Source of the DNA: Desulfobacula sp.
GTDB taxonomy: Bacteria > Desulfobacterota > Desulfobacteria > Desulfobacterales > Desulfobacteraceae
Assembly (NCBI GenBank): GCA_029940235.1
Contig: JAOZRI010000005.1
Span: forward strand, 1 to 23,555
DNA: 23,555 nt
Direction: 5' to 3'
Below are positions 8,328 through 15,279 of the stretch, piece by piece. The position numbers were made by a program, and so were the translations under genes. The notes beneath the pieces were generated by a model that did not search any database, was not told the origin of the DNA, and was given only the letters and a program-made list of their open reading frames with translations. Positions within the stretch are counted from its first letter, which is position 1. Each line of letters starts with the position of its first letter.

Positions 8328-8340
8328 TAATATCTTGATT
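8328..8340 (-). promoter_or_regulatory. IHF-type binding site upstream of the flgB promoter
   Basis: The - strand reads AATCAAGATATTA, a perfect match to the IHF consensus WATCAANNNNTTR. It lies at about -37 to -49, between the -24 element and the candidate activator dyad centred near -100. This is where IHF bends DNA at many sigma-54 promoters. No IHF gene is in this window. Confidence 0.5.
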
Positions 8341-8385
8341 TACTATGGAGCCTTAAAAAAAAGGGTTTTATATATTTGCTATACT

Positions 8386-8396
8386 GTCCAGTGGAA
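8386..8396. promoter_or_regulatory. candidate activator site TCCAGTGGA upstream of flgB
   Basis: TCCA-G-TGGA (8387-8395) is a perfect dyad centred 88 bases upstream of the -12 GC of the flgB sigma-54 promoter, about -100 from the start point. The same arrangement with TTCCATTGGAA occurs upstream of the other sigma-54 promoter at 12561-12578. The distance is typical of enhancer sites for NtrC-class activators. Which regulator binds is unknown; the FlrC-like and FleQ-like proteins encoded nearby are the candidates. Confidence 0.5.
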
Positions 8397-8408
8397 GGGT
8401 GAAAATTT

Positions 8409-9779
8409 TTATTTTTTTTGGTGGGCTTTATATTCATTGAGTTTATTACGCAGGGTTCTGACACTAATACCCAGAATTCTTGCAGCATGGGTTCGATTTC
8501 CTTCAGTGGTATCAAGGGTTTTAAAAATCATTTTTTGTTCCATCTCTTTTAATGAACCAGACCCCAGATCAATATTTTGCGCCATTTCCAGGCCTGCTTG
8601 ATCAATCTCCAAGTCGCCCAGATCAATCATAAGATCTTCAGGTTTGATTAAATCTGAATCAGCAAGCAAAACTGCCCTGTGAATTATATTTTCAAGCTCC
8701 CGTACATTTCCAGGGAAAAGATGATGATTCAGGGTGATTTGAGCCTGTTTAGTCAAGCCTTTGACATGACGGCCGTCAATTTTACAATATTTTTTAATAA
8801 AGAATTCACACAATATTTCAAGATCATTGAGACGATCTTTTAAAGGTGGAATCACAATAGGAATAGTATTTAATCTATAAAAAAGATCTTCTCTGAAATC
8901 ACCTTTTTTAACTGCTTCCTCTGCATCACGGTTTGTTGTGGCAATTACCCGGACATCAATCTCTACAGGTTCAAGACCACCCACACGATCCACAACCTTT
9001 TCCTGGAGTGCTCTTAATAATTTTGCCTGGAGATGGAACTGCATTTCAGTTATTTCATCAAGGAACAGAGTACCTTTGTGTGCCAGTTCAAATTTACCCA
9101 TCTTCCTTGATATGGCGCCTGTGAATGCACCTTTTTCATGACCAAAAAGCTCACTTTCAAGTAAATTTTCAGGTAAAGCTGCACAATTGACTGCAACAAA
9201 CGGCTGATTGTTTCTATCACTCTTTTCATGGATATATTTTGCAAACAACTCTTTGCCTGTACCGCTGTCACCCTGTATTAAAACTGAAGCAGTTGAATCT
9301 GCAACTCTTAATGCAAGATTTAAAAGTTTTTTAACTCCACTGTTCCTTGTAATGATTTTTACTTTTTTTTTACGTAAAGATTTTTCAAAAGGTTTAGAAG
9401 GTAGCTGCTGTTTTGATGCTATCAACGCTCTTTTGGCACTCAATTCAAGCTGTTCTTTATCAACTGGTTTGACAAAATAATCAAGGGCACCTAATTTCAT
9501 CAGCGTTATGGCATGCTCAACAACAGGTTCTGATGTAAGAATAATAGTTTGGCACAAAATTTTAGCTTCATTAATTTTTTCTAAGAATTCAATTACCTGG
9601 AACTCCGGGGTTGCAATATCTGCAATAACTATATCTGGTTTTTTCTCTATAAGGTAGGAGAGAGCTTTGGTACCATCGGGAACAGCATCCACCAAAAAAC
9701 CAAGGTTTTCAAAAATCTGGATATATGCCATTCTCTCTTTGGTATTCTCAAGTATAATAAAAATTCTATGTCCCGGCAT
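8409..9779 (-). CDS. NtrC/FlrC-like sigma-54-dependent flagellar regulator
   Basis: 456 residues: an N-terminal receiver-like domain (5-120), an AAA+ sigma-54 activation domain (about 143-375) and a C-terminal Fis-type helix-turn-helix (about 410-452, NRTHAARILGISVRTLRNKL). The AAA+ part has Walker A GDSGTGKE (170-177), the sigma-54 contact loop GAFTGA (217-222) and Walker B TLFLDE (237-242). In the receiver the phospho-acceptor Asp54, Thr82 and Lys104 are present, but the usual acidic pair is Glu11-Asn12, so phosphorylation may be altered. It lies 41 bases after the TPR gene, probably co-transcribed with it, and just before the flgB promoter. The context and the FlrC/FleR/FlbD-like domain order suggest it activates basal-body genes; the exact orthologue is uncertain, so I give no symbol. 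Confidence 0.88.
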   Translation of the reverse strand: MPGHRIFIILENTKERMAYIQIFENLGFLVDAVPDGTKALSYLIEKKPDIVIADIATPEFQVIEFLEKINEAKILCQTIILTSEPVVEHAITLMKLGALDYFVKPVDKEQLELSAKRALIASKQQLPSKPFEKSLRKKKVKIITRNSGVKKLLNLALRVADSTASVLIQGDSGTGKELFAKYIHEKSDRNNQPFVAVNCAALPENLLESELFGHEKGAFTGAISRKMGKFELAHKGTLFLDEITEMQFHLQAKLLRALQEKVVDRVGGLEPVEIDVRVIATTNRDAEEAVKKGDFREDLFYRLNTIPIVIPPLKDRLNDLEILCEFFIKKYCKIDGRHVKGLTKQAQITLNHHLFPGNVRELENIIHRAVLLADSDLIKPEDLMIDLGDLEIDQAGLEMAQNIDLGSGSLKEMEQKMIFKTLDTTEGNRTHAARILGISVRTLRNKLNEYKAHQKK

Positions 9780-9820
9780 ATTCTTTTTGATCCCTTAACA
9801 GGCTGTTACCCCCTTAAATT

Positions 9821-12463
9821 TTATGAATTCTGAGCTATTTGTGCTAATTCAAGAGTACTAAGCCTTTGCTGTGCCATCCTCGCCCATATTGAATCATAGG
9901 TGTCAACCACCTGTTTAAAAGCTTGTTTAGCTTTTGGCAGGATATTACCCTTCTGAAATGCATCTCCAATAAGAAATCCAAGATTTGATTTCTCTTTATC
10001 ATCCTTGGAAAAACTCAATGCCTTTGAATAAGCATCTGCAGATTTTACATAGTTTTTCAAAGATATATATGTCTTTCCCAAATCCTTATGGGCTTTTGTT
10101 AAAATTTCATAGTTTTCTCCGGGTGCCAGAGCAAGTTCCTTGACAGCATTTTCACGTAATTTTAAAGCAGTTTTCATATCACCTTTTTGAACATAAACAT
10201 TTGAATGCAGTAAAATAATCTTACCCTTTTCAAGATGATTTTTGGCAGCATTAAATGCCTGCTTGAACTGTAAAGAAGATAATTTATATTTATTCTTTCC
10301 AAGGTAAATATTTCCTGCCCGTGTCAATGCTTCTTTTCTGAGTTTACTTTTTGGAAATTGTTTTGAAAATGCTTTAAACAATTTCAGCGCGTCGTCACCC
10401 CTGCCGGATTCATCCATGGCAACACCCAATCCAAAAAGTAGTGGTAAAGGTCTTGAAGATCTTTTATATTGTTTATATGCATTAATCAAATGATTAAATG
10501 ATTCTTCATATAATTTTGCCTGAAGATATGCCAGGCCCACGCTTAAAGCAATTCTGCGGCTGCCCATCCTGTCAATTCTAACATGTTCAAGCTCATACCT
10601 GTTTAACACCTTTGTATATTCATCTGATTTTAACTGTTGTTTAAACAAGGCTTCATAGGCCCTTTGCATGAGCTTTACTGCTTCATAACGCAAACCCCTT
10701 GGATGTTTTGATAATAAATCTTCTATCTCTTTGATACATTTATTATACTCTCCCTTGGCCTGATATATTTCTGCAAGACGCATCATGGCAATTCTGGAAA
10801 ACTTATTTTCAGGAAATTTACTCTTAATCATCTCATATATTTCAATTTTTTCTTCATCTGTTTCAAGATACCTTGCAATACCAATGGAACTTGAAATATA
10901 TCCGCTTGAGTCAGGAAACTTCTCCCTTACCAGTTCATAAATTTTGATGGCTTTCTCTTTATTATTCTCCATGCCATAGGTATCACCGATTTTACTTAAA
11001 ATAATATCTGGATTTTCAATGTCAGGAAAAAGATTCAATACACGATTTAAATTTACTCTTGCTGCCCTATGGTTACCAATTTCAAAATTAGCATTTCCAA
11101 TATGAAGCAATAATTCATGGGATTCATAAACCTTTTTAGGATTTAATTTCACTACATAATTTAAGATCATTAAAGAATCAAGATATCTGTGCTTCTTAAA
11201 AAGGGCCTTGCCATATCCAATGCCGGCATCGGGGATATAACTGTTTTCAACACTATCCTCAAAAACCTGCTTATAATATCTTAAAGCTTTATCAAGGTAA
11301 CCTTGGTTATCATAAATACCGGCAAGGTGATATATGATTTCAGATAGTCCTGAATATTCAAGAAAGCCCTTTTTGACAATATTAAAATAGCCCAGAGCTG
11401 CAGACATATTATTCAATTGTTTTTGAATCATTCCAATACCAGAATATCCATATGGGACATAGACTGATTTTGGATAGGATACCAGAGCATCCTGGAATAA
11501 TTGCCCGGCTTTCAGCAGTTGGGAAAAATCATCTTTTTTTACATTTTTATAAAAAGCATAGGCTCTTAAAAAATAGGCCTGTTCAAGGCAGGTAAATTTT
11601 TCCTGAATAATATAGCTGTCCAGAATCTCAAAAGCTTGTTCATACATACTCTTTTTTAAAAAAACAATGGCATTGCTGATCTGCTTGGAATCACATTCCA
11701 AACCATCAATTTCACGGGTAATATCACTGATATCTCCTTGATATTTACCTCTTTCTCGTACTGGCGGAATATAAACAGATGGCTCTCTGATTTTGGCAAT
11801 TTTTTCTGGTACTTTGGTGATTGTTTTTTTTTCAGGCAAATTTTTTAACTTAACTTTTCCAGGTACAGGTAAGACTTTGGGGTCTGGTGATACCTTTTTT
11901 TTATTTTTTGCTGCTGGCTCTTTTGGGGGTATTTTTTCCTGTTTTTTTTCAGGACCATCAACTGTATCTTTAATACTTATATTTTTTTTTGCAGGCAAAG
12001 GGCTTGGTTTAGATACCTGTTTTGTAACCTGTCTATTATTATCAGATTTTTTTTCAAGATTGATAAGAAAAGTTGATTTGTTTTGTTTATATCCTGATTG
12101 AATATATTCATAGGGCTTAAAACTGGTTAAGATAACAGCAAGTACATTGCCCTGAAGAGTGTCTATACCAACGCTCTTAATTCCAGAATTTTCTCTCCCA
12201 ATGATTTTAAAATTTTTTGATATTTTTACATTTTTCAATGCAACTAAAAGCTCTTTTTTTTCAACTTTAATAACTTTAACCGGAATATTGCTACTGAGAA
12301 AAAATTTTACCATTAAAGGGCTTTTCTCTATTTGAATTTTTGTTATCACTGCCTGGCCTGCCAGTGAAATATGCGGCATGGCACACAGGACAAAAATTAA
12401 TAGAAACATAAACTGCCATAATTTACATAACCTGTGAATTAACTTCTCATTTAATTTATTCAT
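9821..12463 (-). CDS. exported TPR protein with AMIN-like N-terminal domain
   Basis: 880 residues with no firm functional assignment. A signal peptide (about 1-36, hydrophobic core FMFLLIFVLCAM, ending SLAG) suggests export. Residues about 38-140 form two beta-rich halves (VKVIKVEKKELLVALKNVKI, then a similar strand pattern near NVLAVILTSFKPYEYI) that resemble an AMIN domain; this is inference from pattern. A Lys/Pro-rich linker (about 143-235) leads into many tetratricopeptide-type repeats (about 250-870) of the BamD/YbgF sort, for example YPKSVYVPYGYSGIGMIQKQ. AMIN domains usually target proteins to peptidoglycan or envelope machines and TPRs bind proteins, so an envelope scaffold is plausible. 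It is co-oriented with the FlrC-like gene (41 bases) behind its own sigma-54 promoter, which points to a motility role. Confidence 0.72.
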   Translation of the reverse strand: MNKLNEKLIHRLCKLWQFMFLLIFVLCAMPHISLAGQAVITKIQIEKSPLMVKFFLSSNIPVKVIKVEKKELLVALKNVKISKNFKIIGRENSGIKSVGIDTLQGNVLAVILTSFKPYEYIQSGYKQNKSTFLINLEKKSDNNRQVTKQVSKPSPLPAKKNISIKDTVDGPEKKQEKIPPKEPAAKNKKKVSPDPKVLPVPGKVKLKNLPEKKTITKVPEKIAKIREPSVYIPPVRERGKYQGDISDITREIDGLECDSKQISNAIVFLKKSMYEQAFEILDSYIIQEKFTCLEQAYFLRAYAFYKNVKKDDFSQLLKAGQLFQDALVSYPKSVYVPYGYSGIGMIQKQLNNMSAALGYFNIVKKGFLEYSGLSEIIYHLAGIYDNQGYLDKALRYYKQVFEDSVENSYIPDAGIGYGKALFKKHRYLDSLMILNYVVKLNPKKVYESHELLLHIGNANFEIGNHRAARVNLNRVLNLFPDIENPDIILSKIGDTYGMENNKEKAIKIYELVREKFPDSSGYISSSIGIARYLETDEEKIEIYEMIKSKFPENKFSRIAMMRLAEIYQAKGEYNKCIKEIEDLLSKHPRGLRYEAVKLMQRAYEALFKQQLKSDEYTKVLNRYELEHVRIDRMGSRRIALSVGLAYLQAKLYEESFNHLINAYKQYKRSSRPLPLLFGLGVAMDESGRGDDALKLFKAFSKQFPKSKLRKEALTRAGNIYLGKNKYKLSSLQFKQAFNAAKNHLEKGKIILLHSNVYVQKGDMKTALKLRENAVKELALAPGENYEILTKAHKDLGKTYISLKNYVKSADAYSKALSFSKDDKEKSNLGFLIGDAFQKGNILPKAKQAFKQVVDTYDSIWARMAQQRLSTLELAQIAQNS

Positions 12464-12501
12464 AATATTTACTTAGCTCTATGGATTTATATACAGACAT
12501 C

Positions 12502-12528
12502 ATATTAATCAGACACTATATTAATCAG
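12502..12528. repeat. 11-base direct repeat in the TPR gene leader
   Basis: ATATTAATCAG occurs at 12502-12512 and again at 12518-12528, a 16-base period. It lies between the predicted sigma-54 start point (near 12553) and the TPR start codon, so it would be in the untranslated leader. It could be a protein site or chance in AT-rich DNA. Confidence 0.4.
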
Positions 12529-12560
12529 TTTAAGCAAGTAGTATGCCATATAACGGTTGG

Positions 12561-12578
12561 TTTGCACTAAGAATACCA
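12561..12578 (-). promoter_or_regulatory. candidate sigma-54 promoter for the TPR/FlrC-like operon
   Basis: On the - strand the site reads TGGTATTCTTAGTGCAAA. GG (12577-12576) and GC (12565-12564) are exactly ten bases apart, with TGG at -24 and TGCA at -12. It is a weaker match than the flgB site (GTGCA rather than TTGCA). The start point would fall near 12553, leaving a leader of about 90 bases. A dyad at 12649-12659 sits at the same distance as the dyad upstream of flgB, which strengthens the call. Confidence 0.6.
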
Positions 12579-12648
12579 GATCAGACATAAGTTAGCAACA
12601 CTTCAATACGCTCTTAACATTTACTATTTAGAATTTTGTTTTAACCCG

Positions 12649-12659
12649 TTCCATTGGAA
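12649..12659. promoter_or_regulatory. candidate activator site TTCCATTGGAA upstream of the TPR gene
   Basis: A perfect dyad, TTCCA-T-TGGAA, centred at 12654, 89 bases upstream of the -12 GC of the sigma-54 promoter at 12561-12578. It shares TTCCANTGGA with the site upstream of flgB. The remaining gap between the TPR gene and the FleQ-like gene (12464-12832) holds the promoter, the direct repeat and no convincing coding region or terminator hairpin. Confidence 0.5.
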
Positions 12660-12832
12660 ATGATGACAAGCCTTGGGACTGACCTATATGAATTAATACC
12701 CTATCTTTATATAATGAAGATAAAACATGTATCAAGTCATGTGCGAAAATCTCTATCTTTGTGAAAAAAGAGGGGGTATGCAACATCTTGGCAGGCTATA
12801 ACCGTCAAAAACATGACAGGTGATAGGGGAGG

Positions 12833-13897
12833 TTAAAAAACAGGCATCTCGCTTTTCGGCTCAATTTTCATCTTTTTTATCTTTTCAACAAGAGTTGTTC
12901 TATTCATCTTTAAAAGTGCAGCAGCCCTTGCTTTTACCCATCGGGTTTCCTCTAAAGCATGGAGTATCAAAGATTTTTGATATTGATCCACTGCCTGGTT
13001 AAATCCCACACCATTATCAAAGACAGATGCCACAGAGGTAGATATATTTGTGCCGGAGTTATTGACAATATATTCTGGTAAATCATTAAGTTCAATTGTC
13101 TGCTCTTCAACAAGAACAGATATTCTTTCGATCAGATTTTCAAGCTCCCTGATATTGCCAGGCCAGTCATAGTTTAGCAGAGCCTGTTCAACACTTGTAC
13201 AAAAGATTTTCCTTTGATAGCCATTCAACCTTTTACTAAGAGATTTTTGAAAATAATCTGATAAAATGAGGATGTCTTCTTTTCTTTCACGCAAAGGCAG
13301 GATATGAATGGGAATAACATTGAGGCGATAATATAAATCTTCACGGAACAGGCCATCTTCAATTGCTGCGAGCAGGTCTTTATTGGTGGCTGAAATAACT
13401 CTGATATCAACTTTAATGGTGGCTGAACCTCCAACACGTTCAAATTGTCTCTCCTGAATCGCCCTTAATAATTTAACCTGTAATTCAGGGCTCATATCAC
13501 CTATTTCATCAAGAAAAATTGTACCCTGATCTGCAAGTTCAAAACGTCCGGTTCTGGCACGGTGAGCCCCTGTAAAAGCGCCCTTTTCATGCCCGAACAA
13601 TTCACTTTCAAGAAGCTCTCCCGGAATGGCACCACAATTGATAACTACAAGCGGGCCTTTTTTTCTTGAACTATTTTTATGGATGGCTTTTGCTATTAGT
13701 TCCTTGCCTGTACCACTCTCTCCTGTAATCAATACAGAAGAGTCTGATTTTGATACCTTTCTTGCAGTATCAAGTACCTTGATCAATCCTTGGCTGGTTC
13801 CTGCTATTCCAGCCCGATTAAAAATATTTTTTTGAGATTCTGAATCACAGGTTCCCTTGAATTGATTTTGTGCAGCAAATGGGGAGGCAAGAGTCAT
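12833..13897 (-). CDS. FleQ-like sigma-54 activator lacking a receiver domain
   Basis: 354 residues. After only about 30 N-terminal residues comes an AAA+ sigma-54 activation domain: Walker A GESGTGKE (59-66), GAFTGA (106-111), Walker B GTIFLDE (125-131). The C-terminal helix-turn-helix (about 315-350, KARAAALLKMNRTTLVEKI) is very close in style to FleQ/FlrA, master regulators of polar flagella. Full-length FleQ is about 490 residues with an N-terminal REC-like domain that is absent here. The start ATG overlaps the cheY stop (ATGA), so both should be made from one message. In FleQ, as I recall, an Arg-Asn pair after Walker A contacts cyclic-di-GMP; the matching position here reads Lys-Ala, so direct cyclic-di-GMP binding is doubtful. 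Known activators of this class make ATP-driven open complexes. Confidence 0.85.
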   Translation of the reverse strand: MTLASPFAAQNQFKGTCDSESQKNIFNRAGIAGTSQGLIKVLDTARKVSKSDSSVLITGESGTGKELIAKAIHKNSSRKKGPLVVINCGAIPGELLESELFGHEKGAFTGAHRARTGRFELADQGTIFLDEIGDMSPELQVKLLRAIQERQFERVGGSATIKVDIRVISATNKDLLAAIEDGLFREDLYYRLNVIPIHILPLRERKEDILILSDYFQKSLSKRLNGYQRKIFCTSVEQALLNYDWPGNIRELENLIERISVLVEEQTIELNDLPEYIVNNSGTNISTSVASVFDNGVGFNQAVDQYQKSLILHALEETRWVKARAAALLKMNRTTLVEKIKKMKIEPKSEMPVF

Positions 13898-14268
13898 TTG
13901 AGAATCTTATCAAGTTTTTCAAAAATAGCTTCAGCAGTAAAGGGCTTGACAACATAATTTGAAACACCTGCCTGAACAGCTTCTAGAACGTTTTGCTTTT
14001 GTGCTTCTGCTGTAACCATCAAAAAAGGAGTTTTTTTATATTTATCACTTGCTCGCACTTTTTTCAGAAGATCAATACCTGACATTTTGGGCATATTCCA
14101 ATCTGATATAATCAGATCTATACTCTGCTCTTCCAGAACTTCCCAGGCAGTTGTGCCATCATCAGCTTCCACAAGGTTTTTAAAGTCAAGCTGTTTTAAA
14201 ATATTTTTAAGGATACGACGCATGGTAGCAAAATCGTCAACAACTAACACTCTGATGGATGTATCCAT
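13894..14268 (-). CDS. cheY: CheY-like single-domain response regulator
   Basis: 124 residues, a stand-alone receiver. The acidic pair Asp11-Asp12, phospho-acceptor Asp56 (in SDWNMPKMSG), Thr86 (MVTAEA) and Lys108 (VVKPF) are all present, so it should be phosphorylated by a CheA-type kinase. The DWNMPKMSGIDLLK segment and NYVVKPF are typical of true CheY, which binds FliM to switch motor direction. I start at ATG 14268 because GAGGAG lies about nine bases upstream; an ATG at 14292 would place that site inside the gene. It sits between cheX and the FleQ-like gene, overlapping the latter by four bases, so it may instead or also signal to that activator. Confidence 0.88.
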   Translation of the reverse strand: MDTSIRVLVVDDFATMRRILKNILKQLDFKNLVEADDGTTAWEVLEEQSIDLIISDWNMPKMSGIDLLKKVRASDKYKKTPFLMVTAEAQKQNVLEAVQAGVSNYVVKPFTAEAIFEKLDKILK

Positions 14269-14307
14269 TACTATATTCTCCTCTCTGTACATATTAATAT
14301 AGTTTTT

Positions 14308-14769
14308 TTATCTTTCAAAACAAACCTCAATTGTAAAATTTCCATTATCAGTACCAAAAGGGATAGCAATTTTTGGCCCGGTTGTATAGTGAATAATGCT
14401 ATGATTTTTTCCAGCAATGACAGAAGGGATCGCTGCCTTCAAAACCCTGCCCATCTCTCCAAGTTCCCGCCTTGCCTGGCCTGAAATCATGTTTGTAAGC
14501 TCTCCTACTGCATCTGCAATGTCATTATTAATCTCTTTAATGGTCTCACCCAGCATATTTGATACCACTGTCAGAATACATTTTTCTTCAAAAGTTACTG
14601 AAATTGTACCGTTAGCAACCCCTGTAAGTCCGAGAACCGCTGTCACATCTCCGACGGCAACACTGTCCTTTTTAAGATATGGCTTACCTGCCTTTACATC
14701 AATAAATGCCATGGTTTCCAAAACATTTATAGTTGCATTGATAAAAGGATTTACAAGCTTTACATCCAT
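14308..14769 (-). CDS. cheX: CheX family CheY-P phosphatase
   Basis: 153 residues, the usual CheX length. CheX dephosphorylates CheY-P and resets the motor signal. The catalytic ExxN motif is visible as Glu90-Leu-Thr-Asn93 in the helix DAVGELTNMISGQARRELGE, and the fold's repeated strands end in a beta strand with FTIEVCFE. The ATG has AAGGG six bases upstream. It is directly followed by cheY, its expected substrate, with a 39-base gap to the chosen cheY start. Both genes appear to share one transcript with the PilZ gene. Confidence 0.88.
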   Translation of the reverse strand: MDVKLVNPFINATINVLETMAFIDVKAGKPYLKKDSVAVGDVTAVLGLTGVANGTISVTFEEKCILTVVSNMLGETIKEINNDIADAVGELTNMISGQARRELGEMGRVLKAAIPSVIAGKNHSIIHYTTGPKIAIPFGTDNGNFTIEVCFER

Positions 14770-14787
14770 AATAGACCCTTAAAATAA

Positions 14788-15141
14788 TCAAATCGAATCA
14801 TCAAGACTATTATAATTCACAATATTTTTAAGATGAGAATATGTATCCACATCCATGGACGCAAACTCTATGCCCATCCCATTTTCATTGGACCTGACAA
14901 TGGATCCATTTATTAACAATGCCAGATTTTCTATTGTTCCAGTAAGACAGACCTTTATGGAACACTTTGTACCTACAGCAAATATATTTTGAGTACTTAT
15001 AAAAACACCTTTAAGACTTAAATCACTGGAACTGCATTTAAAATCAATTTTTTCTCCACCAGCCTCAATCTGTATCAAGATTGGAGTTGCAAACTCTACT
15101 CTGGAGTATTTACGTTTTTCATCATTGTCAGAAGCTTTCAT
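14788..15141 (-). CDS. PilZ domain protein (cyclic-di-GMP receptor)
   Basis: 117 residues, essentially one PilZ domain. The cyclic-di-GMP motifs are both present: RKYSR (Arg10 to Arg14, RxxxR) and DLSLKG (Asp40, Ser42, Gly45, DxSxxG), so ligand binding is likely. Strands follow to the C-terminus with GMGIEFASMD. I start at ATG 15141, with AGG seven bases and GGGAG eleven bases upstream; an ATG at 15177 has no ribosome site. It is 18 bases from cheX and downstream of a cyclic-di-GMP phosphodiesterase gene. The partner protein it controls is not evident from sequence. Confidence 0.88.
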   Translation of the reverse strand: MKASDNDEKRKYSRVEFATPILIQIEAGGEKIDFKCSSSDLSLKGVFISTQNIFAVGTKCSIKVCLTGTIENLALLINGSIVRSNENGMGIEFASMDVDTYSHLKNIVNYNSLDDSI

Positions 15142-15279
15142 AACAACCTGCTCCCTATTTGAAAAATTTAAAACCATTAAATAAAGGTCTCATTTCTATT
15201 CAAAATCAAAGAACTCTAACACAACATAAGGTTAACATACTAAAACAATTTTAACAAATTGAATATCAGGCTCAAGCCA

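Noticed and set aside
8352..8364. CCTT-A-run-AAGG as a terminator between the FlrC-like gene and flgB
   Set aside because: The stem is only four pairs and the U-tract is poorly placed; read-through cannot be excluded.
12781..12799. TGCAACATCTTGGCA as another sigma-54 promoter on the - strand
   Set aside because: The spacing is one base short: ten bases from the GC there is TG, not GG, and it lies close behind the FleQ-like stop without its own gene nearby.
13225..13443. 72-codon frame inside the FleQ-like gene on the same strand
   Set aside because: It is a shadow frame within a well-supported AAA+ domain, with no features of its own.
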